Notes under the pieces: generated by a model
The model's database searches: none
Told to the model about the DNA's origin: nothing
Seen by the model: only the letters and a program-made list of their open reading frames with translations
Shown: positions 12,551-22,537 of the stretch, in pieces
Layout of the letters: the number at the start of each line of letters is the position of its first letter
How positions within the stretch are numbered: the stretch's first letter is position 1
Assembly: GCF_905171765.1 (NCBI RefSeq)
Contig: NC_053392.1
Span: 343,883,010 to 343,947,009 of the forward strand
Reading direction: 5' to 3'
Origin: Bufo bufo
Lineage: Eukaryota; Chordata; Amphibia; Anura; Bufonidae
Length of the DNA: 64,000 bases
Made by a program: the position numbers and the translations under genes

Positions 12551-13189
12551 GGAACAAGTATCAGATGACCGTGCGAACTACGAATGACGATGCCAGTCGT
12601 GAGGTCCTATAAGCGAAGAGCCACTCGTGCGAGCCTCTTATGATTTTATTATTATTATTTTTTATAAACCACTTATGCAGCACCAGAATGCCTTGGGGAC
12701 TCGCATAACCATGACCCCCTCCAACAGCAAACCTGGAAACACTAACCAGCCTACAACCATGTTGTACCCCTAACAAACAGAACATGAGAAAACGGTCATG
12801 GGGCCCCCGGAGCCATGAGGCCGGATCAGTCATAGGGCCCCCGAAGACAGAGGGATGACTATAAGTAATTAAAGCGTAAGCCGGACCTGATGGCATATGA
12901 AGCGACTTGAATGATTAGATTGGCTAGAAGGTGGCCTAAGGAAGATGACTGCCAACAGGCGTAAAAAATATAGTCATTAGTAATCCGAAGCACATGCATA
13001 CATAAAACACTAACCACCGCGAACCATAAACGTAAACATGAAATTGAAACAGAGATGGGAGAAAAAACAAGAGCCTGAGGCATTGCAAGTTCGCTAAGAG
13101 AAGTCTCTTATCGTGATGAACAAATAAACGGTTTGTGAAAACATAGCAGGAAACTTACTGGCCCACTGACCTCTGCTGAGGAGCTGTTT

Positions 13190-14170
13190 GGTGAACTGGG
13201 GCAGGAGACCAATCTGAGTGAATACGAACCAGAAGTAAAAGGAGACCAGTCTGAGTGAATATGAACCAGGATTAAAACAGAAAGTAGGTCTATGGAATGT
13301 AACAGACCACCGAGGAAGGGAACGTAAGCCTGAAAAGAACGCAGTTATGTTTGTCGGGAGAGAGGTACCAGAGCGGTGGGTGCAGACTGCCCCAATGAGA
13401 TTGAGCAAAACCATGACGTAGCAATGAACAGGAGAATGCAGCTTTGAGTGGGAGCAGAGTACAACACATGATGTAACAACAAATGGGTGAATGCAGCTTT
13501 GGATGCGAGTGGTACCTAAAAAACATGGTATGGGCGCAGCTCTGAGTATGGGTAGCGCATGAAAAGCATGGTATAAAGCGGACGTATAAATGCAACCTGG
13601 AAGTGAGCGGAGTATTGACGTGATGCGAAAGCAGACACGTGGACGCAGCTCTAGTAGTGAAAGGAGTATAGGACAACATGCGAAAGCAGACATGCGGACG
13701 CAGCTTTGGATGTGAACAGAATATTAACTTGATGTGGCAGCAGACATGGAAAGCGGCTTTGGTGAGTGGGGTATACGACCTGGTGTAGCAGTAGAAGTGT
13801 GAACACAACTTTGGGTATAAGCAGAGCATGAAATTTGGTATAAACGCAGCTCTGGTTGTGAGTGGAGCAAGGTGGGAACACCAGGGTGGTGCGTCCAGAG
13901 CATGAAAACAGAGTAACAGTAGCAGCTATGGCTGTAAGCCGAGTATACAACATGTAATAACAGGCGTGTAATACGGATCCGGCTGTCGGCTGGGGACAGA
14001 ATGAGATGTAACAGCCAACAGGTGAACGCAGCTTGAATGCGAGACCAATCTGAGTGAATACGAACCAAGAGTGGAAAAGTACAGGACAGTAAGGACGTAC
14101 GGATGCAGCATAAGACATGAAATAAAAGCCGAAAGTGTAAATGCAGCTCAGGATAACAGCAGAGCATGAA
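13190..14170. repeat. Loose tandem repeat, unit about 50-60 bp
   Basis: Degenerate repetition of blocks like AATGCAGCTTTGAGTG, GAGCAGAGTA and CATGATGTAACA. Long minus-strand frames across this stretch are repetitive and match no known family. Confidence 0.7.
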
Positions 14171-14698
14171 AGTGCGGCAGGGTTTTTAAGTACATGGAGC
14201 AGTGAAATACATGAAGTCTAAAGATGGTGGTAGCGGGGGGAGGGGGGGGAGACACATCGCAAGGAACAGCTACAGCAAGAGGCCTAAACAATAACAGCTG
14301 CGTCCGATCTCCAAACATGACGTCACGTGCAGCCCGGGTAACTTTCTTTACAGCAAACCGGCTGAAGTAACTTTTCATACGAGACGAACGAAACAAAGTG
14401 AAACTTGTAAGATTTATAGGAGCTAACTCCCATTACCAACAAACAAAGTTGAAAAGAAAATAGAAGTATTTAGGCCCAACGAACAAACCTGAGGTAGCAG
14501 ATTCTGAGGCAAAGCCTCCCGTTCGCTAGCAAAGTCGGTTCCGACCGGCCAGGAGAGACGGCCCCGGCACAACCTACTTACGTAGTACGGCGCGTGTATG
14601 CTACGGTAGCAGAGAGCCAAATAACAAGCTCCATGCTGCAAAGAAAGACTCCTACCACCAGAGAAGCTAGTCTGCTAATGACACCCAGCAGCAGCTGT

Positions 14699-14796
14699 GC
14701 ACCTGAGAACCCACGCCTGGAAGTGAGGGTGTGGCTCGTATATGAAGAGCCTCCGCCCCTCCCACAAATGCAGGCTGACTAATCAGCCTTACCAAC
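14699..14796 (-). repeat. Split direct repeat B, copy 2 (first Ngaro-like element)
   Basis: 98 bp, matches 9282-9379. It forms the right terminus and is followed by ATATAT. Confidence 0.9.
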
Positions 14797-14802
14797 ATAT
14801 AT

Positions 14803-14915
14803 TTGTGGTCGGGGCTATATGTGGAAAGAACCTATCCCTCTAAGGTACATCCCAACAGAAACAGCGGCTTGAGTTGTGCCATAACCGCTTTCGTCGAGAG
14901 TACACCTGAAAGAGG
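14803..14915 (-). repeat. Split direct repeat A, copy 1 (second Ngaro-like element)
   Basis: 113 bp, matches 15059-15171. Starts TTGTGGTCGGGGC. Confidence 0.9.
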
Positions 14916-14959
14916 GCATACCCTATGGGAGAGTAAAAGGAAAAGGGCGGGCTGGGAGG

Positions 14960-15058
14960 GGAACACTGCTGCCGTCCGTCCCCTGGAGAGAGGTGCGTGC
15001 AAGATATAGGGCAGGGCGCCCCTCCCACAAATGCAGGCCAATGAATCGGCCTTAATAC
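14960..15058 (-). repeat. Split direct repeat B, copy 1 (second Ngaro-like element)
   Basis: 99 bp, matches 20245-20343. Ends CGGCCTTAATAC. Confidence 0.9.
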
Positions 15059-15171
15059 TTGTGGTCGGGGCTATATGTGGAAAGAACCTATCCCTCTAAG
15101 GTACATCCCAACAGAAACAGCGGCTTGAGTTGTGCCATAACCGCTTTCGTCGAGAGTACACCTGAAAGAGG
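15059..15171 (-). repeat. Split direct repeat A, copy 2 (second Ngaro-like element)
   Basis: 113 bp, matches 14803-14915, and leads into the coding interior. Confidence 0.9.
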
Positions 15172-15215
15172 CCAAAAACCCAGCATGAGAATACAAAGTG
15201 TGTTTATTGAACAAA

Positions 15216-16217
15216 TCACAACACCAAATTCTGAAAGGCACAATAAATCTCGCTAACGGGGTTTGGAACATATCGGCTGTAACAAGAGGAGCGCCACCGA
15301 CCCAACTTACGTATGATGTGCGTAGGCACCTGATTCCTGGAAGCGGCCGAGGCTGCCCCTATCCTGAACGAATGTCCTGACACCGTGAGGGGGTCCAGCC
15401 CTAGGTTGGCCGCGAGTATACGCGTGTGCGCTATGAATTGGGAGGTGGACAAAGCTGCTGACCCGAAGGGTAACAAGGGGGTATCAGCGCCGCGATCGGC
15501 CAGTGCCCCTGACAATTTCTGCAGGACATGGACCGGACACCATTTGTGAGAAGTGGGGAAGAATCTGATTTGGATGGGGGGACCTGACTGGGAGGTCTTG
15601 GTCACAGGTAGGGACAAGATGAAACCCTCCGGGCTAGGGGCCAGCTGACGGCGGGCTAGGAAGGGGCCACTAAGTGACAGTGACGTGAATTCCCCCGGCC
15701 TCATGAATCCGTAAAAGGCAAGGTAGATGGCAGTTTTGAGCACTAAGCTTCGTAGACCTCCGAAGGGGCTTAGATCTAACAGATCGGACATGCCTCGGAA
15801 CACTGGGCCGGAAATGGGCTGTCTACGGGGGCTTACCCCTGGGGTACATTTCTGTAGACCCCTCAGCGTGGCCTTGACCATGTGACTGGAAAACAACGAT
15901 GTTCTTCCTGGAAGGGAGAGGGACAAATGGTGTTGGACCCCCGACAGGTAGGTTTTGACGGTACTGTGAGACAGGTGCATGTGCTCATGACAGTAGCCAA
16001 TAAATGCTAATATGAAATCAATATGGTCAAGGCCGCCTTGAGGGTGTTCTCGTTGGAATTTGCAGTACAACCGCCAGCCAGTGTTATATGCCCTGGCGGT
16101 ATTAGCCGAGAGTGACCTGGCAAACAGCCCATGAGCCGTGGCCAAGAATTTGTTCAGCTGAGGATGAGCGCGGACGGATGAGGAGACGGGGTCCTCGACG
16201 TATCGGCTTCGGGGCAA
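15216..16217 (-). CDS. Tyrosine recombinase of Ngaro-like element
   Basis: A 333-residue frame that would integrate the circular DNA product of the element by site-specific recombination, in place of a DDE integrase. The N-terminal half resembles a core-binding SAM-like domain (about residues 20-125). The catalytic domain follows with the usual set of residues visible: Arg173 in RPGE, His282 and Arg285 in HSFR, Trp308 in LGRW and a likely nucleophile Tyr316 in SRYV. The length fits phage-integrase-like recombinases. The start ATG at 16217 lies inside the end of the upstream RT frame, with a 64-bp overlap in another frame, so it may be reached by re-initiation or frameshifting. There is no internal stop. 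The family is clear from these motifs; activity is not shown. Confidence 0.92.
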   Translation of the reverse strand: MPRSRYVEDPVSSSVRAHPQLNKFLATAHGLFARSLSANTARAYNTGWRLYCKFQREHPQGGLDHIDFILAFIGYCHEHMHLSHSTVKTYLSGVQHHLSLSLPGRTSLFSSHMVKATLRGLQKCTPGVSPRRQPISGPVFRGMSDLLDLSPFGGLRSLVLKTAIYLAFYGFMRPGEFTSLSLSGPFLARRQLAPSPEGFILSLPVTKTSQSGPPIQIRFFPTSHKWCPVHVLQKLSGALADRGADTPLLPFGSAALSTSQFIAHTRILAANLGLDPLTVSGHSFRIGAASAASRNQVPTHIIRKLGRWRSSCYSRYVPNPVSEIYCAFQNLVL

Positions 16218-18949
16218 ACCTGAGAAAACAAAGAGTAATTCTGCTTAGCTAGCGCGTCGACTGCTACTACCTGCGCATCATGTACGAGGGAGCCACAGAA
16301 CAAGAAATTGTGTAGGAGTGACAGCTGAACCAGACGTCTCATCAAGGACATGGCCAGTTGAGACCTGGATTTGCCGCTGTCAAGGATAGCCACGGTGGAG
16401 GGGCTATCCGAGACAAAGACCACGGTACGGCCTGACCAAAGGTTACCCCATACCTGCGCTGCTGCCACCACGGGATACAAGTCCCTGGCCTCTGTTGCCT
16501 GGGAAGTTCCAGCGGCCTCGCACAACTCCTCCGGCCATGCCCCATTCAGCCAGTGGGAGCCAAAAATAGCAGCGAAACCAGTGCTGACCCCGCTGCTGGA
16601 GAATATGACGGGGGAGCTATGCGAGACCGCCGGGACAAACATGGACACGCCGTTCCAATGGCTCAAGAAATGGTCCCACATGCTCAAGTCTGCTTGCGCT
16701 TGACTGTCCAGGAATACTGGACTATCCTGACAGGGGGCTGCTGAGAGAAGTGGTAACAATCTGGCTACAAAAGACCTACCCTGAGGGATGACGCGCATCG
16801 CAAAATTCAACATGCCTAACAAGGACTGCAGTTCTACCTTGGTGGTGACCCTACCAGTGACGAAACCGTGAATGACTGCCCGGACCCTAACCAACTTATC
16901 TCCCGGCAACCTAGCTGACATGCTCTCTGTGTCTAAAACGATGCCCAGGAAGGTGATGGTGGTCGCAGGACCATCCACTTTTTTGGGGGAAACGAGGATC
17001 CCTAATTGAGCGAAGCATGCTAACAGGCTCTGGAGATCGCGCCGCGAGCCCTGTGGAGATTCGATCAGCAAAAAATCGTCCAAGTAATGGATGACATGTT
17101 CACAACCAAACCTGTTCTCAAGGATCCAATGCAAAGCTTTCGCCAGCTGATCGAAAATCCAAGGGCTGCTACGGGACCCGAAAGTCAACTTAGTCGCGAA
17201 ATAATAAAGGGAATTCCACTTGATCCCGTGCCACTGCCATAGCTCTGGCCTGATCGGCATCAACTTGAAAGCGTCGGATATGTCCGCTTTGGATAGGATC
17301 GCCCCAGGGCCTGTGGCAAGGATGAGTGCAATAGCCTGATCGATGGAGGCGTACACCATACTGACTCCCTCGGCTGGAATGAGCGAGTTCAGACTGGGTG
17401 TAGTTAACCCATGAGGCGCTGATAGGTCGAAAATCAACCTTTCTTTGTGGCTGAATTTTCCCGTGACTACCCCTATGGGGCTGACCCTCCAGCGTTCGAA
17501 TGGGGAAGACGAAAAGGGGCCGATGATGTACCCTTTGTCTAACTCCAACTGGAGGAGTCTATCTATGGACCCTGGGTTATGTGATGCAGATTGCAGGTTT
17601 CTACACTCATAGGTGTCGTCCGGTAACGCTACAAGACCTGTATGAAAACCATTACTGAAGCCTGACACAAGAAAGTCGCGAAAGGAAGCATCCTCATGCT
17701 CCTGCAAGTAAAGTTCAAGGAGGTCTACATTTACCACACTCATGTAACGTTTATCGGTTTTTAATGAGCACGCAACCTTCGGGTGGGCTCGGAAGCAGTT
17801 AACGCAAATGTGTAACAGACGGCACTGACTATAATTGCAAGTTGCGAAATTAAAGTTATTACAAATTTGTGACCTGCCCAGGTACTTAATTGGGCGGCCG
17901 AGTTTGTCTACCGTAGGATTCTGCTGGACGCCAGCCGATGGACCAGGGATAGGGGGAGAAGAGTTGGACCTCGGGGCACTCGCGGCATTATGACACCATT
18001 CTCCTGTGTGATAAATAGATTGGCACGAGGAACACGCTGGGGCTTTAAGGCCAGCGAAATGCCTGCAGAAAATTTCGGTGTCAATGTTCGCCCAGTTGGT
18101 AGTAAACTGGAACTGACAAAGCGCTGCTGCCGCCTTTGCGGAGAACGAGCAATGGTAATCATAAAACCCGAAGCCTGCGTACTTGTAGCCCAACTCAGTG
18201 ACCCTGAACAGATACAGGTCCAATTCCTCTCTCCTATCCGGCCGTACGGAACAGACGATATCTCGGTAGAGACTAAAGGCGAGTACAAACTCTGGAATCG
18301 TTAATTTCCTGCTGAGCCTGAGATCGCGTCCCTTCAGGACAACAGAAACATCGCCGCATGCGATGACCCTGTTGTCCGACAGGTCACGAGTGGCAATTAG
18401 GAGGGAGGCTAGGTTCACGTCTCTGCCATCGAGGATGTCTTTTTTGATGTTTGCCGGGATGAAATGGGCTGGAGTGACATTGGGCACTGAAACAAAGTTA
18501 CCTGAGGTACTGGCAACAGGTGCCGTTGCTACCGGTAACAAAGTAGTGGGTGAAGATAAGGCAGTGACCCTAGTCTCAACCGACTCCAACCTGGATTGCA
18601 CACCAGACATAGAGGAGGTGAGGCTGTTCAGCATGACGTGGAGCTGCGTTAGGGAGGTCTGAACCGTGGCCATAGAGACCACCTGATGACTTGGCTCTGC
18701 GGGGGAGGACCCCAGGAGTCGGTACAACTCCACCTTCCGGGCAGCGGCCGGAAAAGGAATGCCTCTTTTGTTCAGTTCAGACATGAGCTTGGGCACAGTC
18801 CAATTACGCAGAGATGGCATACTGCCGGATTCCGATGCCCTGGAATCCAAGTCTTCGCCAGAAGCATCCACGATATCTGAGACGTGAGACATGACCAGAC
18901 TGAAAAACAAGCAAAATGACGGACCGTCACTAACACTGTCTGGTACCAA
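16154..18949 (-). CDS. Gag-like / reverse transcriptase / RNase H polyprotein of Ngaro-like element
   Basis: A 931-residue uninterrupted frame. An SAP-like motif lies near residues 46-80 (RNWTVPKLMSELNKRG) and could bind nucleic acid. A Cys/His cluster follows at 363-380 (C-x7-C-x4-C-x3-H) with two more Cys just after it. The reverse transcriptase covers about 465-680, with the first catalytic Asp in KADISDAF (about 556) and the YLDD box at 622-625. An RNase H-like region follows (SDSPST block in the last quarter). The real start may be Met20 (18892), since residues 2-19 do not look like the gag-like start. It is followed by the recombinase frame, overlapping it by 64 bp. The lack of stops suggests a young copy. 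Confidence 0.92.
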   Translation of the reverse strand: MVPDSVSDGPSFCLFFSLVMSHVSDIVDASGEDLDSRASESGSMPSLRNWTVPKLMSELNKRGIPFPAAARKVELYRLLGSSPAEPSHQVVSMATVQTSLTQLHVMLNSLTSSMSGVQSRLESVETRVTALSSPTTLLPVATAPVASTSGNFVSVPNVTPAHFIPANIKKDILDGRDVNLASLLIATRDLSDNRVIACGDVSVVLKGRDLRLSRKLTIPEFVLAFSLYRDIVCSVRPDRREELDLYLFRVTELGYKYAGFGFYDYHCSFSAKAAAALCQFQFTTNWANIDTEIFCRHFAGLKAPACSSCQSIYHTGEWCHNAASAPRSNSSPPIPGPSAGVQQNPTVDKLGRPIKYLGRSQICNNFNFATCNYSQCRLLHICVNCFRAHPKVACSLKTDKRYMSVVNVDLLELYLQEHEDASFRDFLVSGFSNGFHTGLVALPDDTYECRNLQSASHNPGSIDRLLQLELDKGYIIGPFSSSPFERWRVSPIGVVTGKFSHKERLIFDLSAPHGLTTPSLNSLIPAEGVSMVYASIDQAIALILATGPGAILSKADISDAFKLMPIRPELWQWHGIKWNSLYYFATKLTFGSRSSPWIFDQLAKALHWILENRFGCEHVIHYLDDFLLIESPQGSRRDLQSLLACFAQLGILVSPKKVDGPATTITFLGIVLDTESMSARLPGDKLVRVRAVIHGFVTGRVTTKVELQSLLGMLNFAMRVIPQGRSFVARLLPLLSAAPCQDSPVFLDSQAQADLSMWDHFLSHWNGVSMFVPAVSHSSPVIFSSSGVSTGFAAIFGSHWLNGAWPEELCEAAGTSQATEARDLYPVVAAAQVWGNLWSGRTVVFVSDSPSTVAILDSGKSRSQLAMSLMRRLVQLSLLHNFLFCGSLVHDAQVVAVDALAKQNYSLFSQVCPEADTSRTPSPHPSALILS

Positions 18950-20244
18950 TTAACTAACCCCGTGACTAGACACCACCACCGGTACTGCAGAAACCGTCAT
19001 GCAAAGGCAATCAAACCTGGTGACCACCTGACAGCGGAAGTAAGGAGAAAGAGGAGACGTGAGAGTAAAATAACAGGAGCCAAAGAAGGAGGACCTTACC
19101 GAACCGGACACGATGCTGATATGAGAATAGCAACAAGGAATCAACCGTAGAAATATACCTGTTCGCATGAATTAAGCAGAATAAGTATAAAATTTTTTTT
19201 TTTTTTTTTATTAAAAACAGTGCTGGCGCTTGCGTTCAAACGGCCTGAAACTGGACGACGAGACCTGAGAGTCAGATCACCGCGGTGCCGTGGCGTCGGC
19301 TGAAAGGCTGACGGGCCAATATTCAAATTAAACACAACTACCTAATTAGCAAGCAAATTGCGACAGGTGTATAGGTAACAAGAAAAACTGCACACCTGAG
19401 ACAAAAGCAACTGACGAAATGCCATGCAACGTGAGGGGTCTGGCGCGCCCCTACTAGCCAGGCTTAGGGGCGCCTGTTACTATGGGGCTACCACCACCAA
19501 TTCCTCACCAACACATTGCACGGCATTGACCCCCTACCTATGCGATAGCACGGCGGCCCGTGCCAGACTTTGCCTCATAACACTTATATGTGTATCCCCT
19601 AATGACCAGTTTCTCAGGCATCATTATTTTCAGTGAAGTACAATTTAAAAAAGAAGGGTAACAAACCAAAGAACACACCTCCGGCAGCCACGTGGCCTGC
19701 CGCCAAAGTACTATTTGGAGGCTGCGCCTGGTTAAGGCCTGGACTCGGGAAAATACCCCCAGCACCTCTGAGCTCACCGTGCCACCGATGACGTCACTGT
19801 CATCAGTATACCACCTGGAGCATAGAAATAGGTGCGCTACTACTACGCTGTGACAAAATAGCCCCCCACTCCTCATATAACTGCATTCATGTACTTAACT
19901 CCTATTAACCCCCCTTTGGTCCGATATACAACAATACTCCCCTATGTGACTAACATCATATGTGAATGAAAACGAGAACGGAGTGCCGCTGACTCCTGCT
20001 GCCTGCGTGCCAGTCACGTGGGAGCGGGGCGTGCTGCCAGACGGTCGAGCCGGTGTGGGGATGTCCCTCTCTCACCTTAGAGAGACCGACCCCACCGACC
20101 GGACTAGCGAGGCGACGTACGGAGAGGCAGAGGTTACTTACCCGCCGCACGAGGAGCGAACCGGACGCCGGAGCACGGACGAATCGCTTGACCGGAAGTG
20201 ACGTACTGTTGTCTGGGAAACGCTGACGCCGACAGCCGGAAACA
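18950..20244. other. 5' non-coding region of the second Ngaro-like element
   Basis: Between the left (minus-strand) terminal repeat and the RT frame. It contains a 17-base T run near 19193-19209 and no credible gene. The promoter of the element may lie here, but no clear core element was recognised. Confidence 0.6.
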
Positions 20245-20343
20245 GGAACACTGCTGCCGTCCGTCCCCTGGAGAGAGGTGCGTGCAAGATATAGGGCAGG
20301 GCGCCCCTCCCACAAATGCAGGCCAATGAATCGGCCTTAATAC
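20245..20343 (-). repeat. Split direct repeat B, copy 2 (second Ngaro-like element)
   Basis: 99 bp, matches 14960-15058. It is the right terminus, followed by ATATATAG. Confidence 0.9.
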
Positions 20344-20493
20344 ATATATAGTGCCCTGGAGATGGGGGTACTTTGACATTTGGACATTTGCCTTTTTCCC
20401 CTATATAAAGTTATAAACTTCTCACTTTATTTCACTTGAAAAGGTTGACTTGCACTGTTTAATACTGTGCAATTGCATTTTATATGTTGTGAT

Positions 20494-20914
20494 TAGGGAT
20501 GAGCGAACTTCATATTTTGAAGTTCAGGTTGGGGTATATGCTGAATTGAGTTATGGATTCTGTTAACTCGGACCATAACGCAATTCCATGACGGAATGCA
20601 TAAAGGAATGCCTTTAGAGGCATTCCGTTATTCATTCTGTCATAATAGATGTCTATGGCCAGCATAAGGGATCCGTCTGGTTTTTGTTATGCTGGAGTCC
20701 TCTCCTGCATAACGGAAACCGGATGGATCAGTTAAGCAGGCCATAGACTTCTATTATGACGGAATGAATAACGGAATGCCTCTAAAGGCATTCCGTTATG
20801 CATTCCGTCATGGAATTGCGTTATGGTCCGTGGTAACGAAATCCATAACGCAATTCAGCATATACCCCAACCCGAAAAGGAACTCAAACTTCAAAATAAG
20901 TTCGCTCATCCCTA
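20494..20914. mobile_element. Foldback hAT MITE with 8-bp target duplication
   Basis: A 421-bp palindromic element starting TAGGGATGAGCGAACTT and ending GTTCGCTCATCCCTA. It is flanked by an exact 8-bp duplication GTTGTGAT (20486-20493 and 20915-20922). The arms contain CATTCCGTTAT blocks in opposite orientation. The ends match those of the hAT composite at 24737-40183, which or a relative of which could mobilise it. Confidence 0.93.
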
Positions 20915-20922
20915 GTTGTGAT

Positions 20923-22120
20923 ATATATCCTGTTCATCATCACTGTATTTGCAAGACTCTGTGGAAAGAGTTAATGAATACTGAGACTGTTAGGACTTTG
21001 AATGAGAAGTTCGTAATTTTCCACAGCTGCCATAGAGTTAAAAGAATTACCTTTTAAAACGTATGGTTTTAGCTATGTTATGTCTGGAAACTTGTTTTTG
21101 TATGGAAAAACTGCTGTGTCATTTAGTATCATCGAAGCTCTAATGTAAGTCTATGAGAGACAAGGGTTGAAACAATGTATCTGTTTGTGCTGAGCTTCTC
21201 CACTCCACCCCTCCCACTAGAAGGTTCCAGTCTAGCTAGAAATGGTATATAAGGAAATCAGTCAGAGCGCCTAGTGTTCTGCAGTTAGGGAGCCGTGCTT
21301 GGAGGGGGAGACTCATGCCAGTCTGCATGAGTGACTAGAAGAAGACGCTGGGATGGGGACGCTGAGACACAGACCATGGGTCACCAGCTCTGTGACCAAG
21401 GATCCAGCCAGACTACTCAGCTACAGATCGTGGGCCTCCAGCCATTGGCCAAGGTACCAGCCTTCTGAGAGAGAGAAGAACAGCTAGCTTAGGCCTTAAC
21501 TCAGCAGTCTTCTTCTGCCAGGGTGGAGACTGGAGAAGCCAGCCCTATGCCTCGCAACAGTGTTTTAGTGGACATTCAAATATTTTTATTTGCTTTGCCT
21601 GGACATTGCATATTTTCATATATAACTTGCAAGGAAAACTTACATAAAAAGATATCCTAAAACTGACCTATGTGAACCAGACAGTAGGTGACCATGGTTT
21701 GTTTGTCATGTCCTCAGCTGGTGCCAGATATTTTGTTAGTAATGATTTACCCATGAACATTTGGAGTTCTCTACAGAGTTTTTTTTTTTTTTTTTGGAAC
21801 ACTGTAGTTATTGTAATAATCTCAGCTGTTTAATGCACTATATTTTTAGCTAATAATTTACTTTAATAAAATATATCTGCTCAGGTTAAATCACAACAAC
21901 AATATGAGCCCTACCATTATTATCTATTTGTAATGCTGGTGACTAATTGTAAAGTTTTATCTTCATTGATGAATGTAGCAGAAGGAGTTTGGAACTGAGA
22001 TTGCTCAGCAGTTGATTGCATTTGTAATAATGCCAATTAAATCTACCAGACCTGCACTGGCAACTCTGCATCTAAATATTACAATAAGCAAAATTAACCT
22101 TACCATCACATGAACAACCT
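20923..22120. other. Mostly unannotated sequence; possible LTR-like promoter stretch
   Basis: Contains GGTATATAAGGAAATCAG (about 21245), a TATA-like motif followed by sequence that could be an old solo LTR, but no paired TG/CA ends or target duplication were found. An 18-base T run lies near 21779-21796. No coding potential was recognised. Confidence 0.4.
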
Positions 22121-22124
22121 TTAA

Positions 22125-22351
22125 AGGGGTTGTCCCATTAGGACAACATATCCACTATCAACAGTCACACATGGCCACTGTGAAACCATTGTACTCAACA
22201 GCCCCATAGAGTTGAATGGAGGAGCAGACTTGCATGAGAGTCTGCCCCTGCATTCAAATGGGGTGCACAATCCCCTATTATCGTGCTCTGAGCAGACATA
22301 CAGTATCCTCTATCCTGTGGGTATGGGATAAATTGTAATAGGACAATCCAT
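22125..22351. mobile_element. T2/Kolobok-type MITE flanked by TTAA
   Basis: Inverted ends AGGGGTTGTCCCATTA on the left and the complement of ATGGATTGTCCTATTA on the right, directly flanked by TTAA at 22121-22124 and 22352-22355. TTAA duplication with this kind of end is known for T2 MITEs of frogs. Confidence 0.75.
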
Positions 22352-22537
22352 TTAAAGGGTGCCTTTTTATCCATATGTTTCTTAGCCTTGAAGTGTCTGG
22401 AAAAAAAATATATTACGAAGCTTTGCAAATAGTCTTGTTTCAAAATATCCTACCATTTTGTGTATACTGCTTCAATGCAGACTAGAGATGAGCAAATTTT
22501 TCAAAAAAACTGACCAAATAAAAAACTGACCAAATAA

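Larger units (their letters stand above)
9088..14796 (-). mobile_element. Non-autonomous Ngaro-like (DIRS order) element with split direct repeats
   Basis: Termini are split direct repeats. A 155-bp repeat occurs at 9088-9242 and 9380-9534, and a 98-bp repeat at 9282-9379 and 14699-14796. On the minus strand this is the A1-interior-B1-A2-B2 layout of Ngaro-type tyrosine-recombinase retroelements. The terminus TTGTGGTC and the sub-terminal CCCCTCCCACAAATGCAGGC are shared with the neighbouring coding element (14803-20343), so the orientation is inferred to match. The 5.2-kb interior has no RT or recombinase frame and is largely minisatellite (34-bp unit, 29-bp unit and a looser repeat), so it must rely on enzymes supplied by another copy. 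No target duplication is seen, as known for this group. Confidence 0.85.
14803..20343 (-). mobile_element. Ngaro-like (DIRS order) retroelement with intact coding frames
   Basis: Split direct repeats: a 113-bp repeat at 14803-14915 and 15059-15171, and a 99-bp repeat at 14960-15058 and 20245-20343. Read on the minus strand the order is A1 (20343-20245), gag/RT/RNase H frame, tyrosine-recombinase frame, B1, A2, B2, the arrangement known for Ngaro. There are no LTRs of the usual kind, no DDE integrase and no recognisable methyltransferase domain. Both frames are uninterrupted, so this copy may be autonomous. No target duplication is seen; it lies in (TA)n sequence next to a related non-autonomous element. 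Confidence 0.9.

Noticed and set aside
11712..14167. Minus-strand frames up to 214 codons
   Set aside because: Products of the 29-bp array and the loose 50-60-bp repeat; no known domain and no start or codon evidence.
17908..18662. Plus- and minus-strand frames of about 100-126 codons within the Ngaro RT gene
   Set aside because: Shadows of the 931-codon frame in other reading frames.
21115..21700. Possible solo LTR with TATA box near 21245
   Set aside because: No paired TG/CA ends and no target duplication found; left as unannotated.
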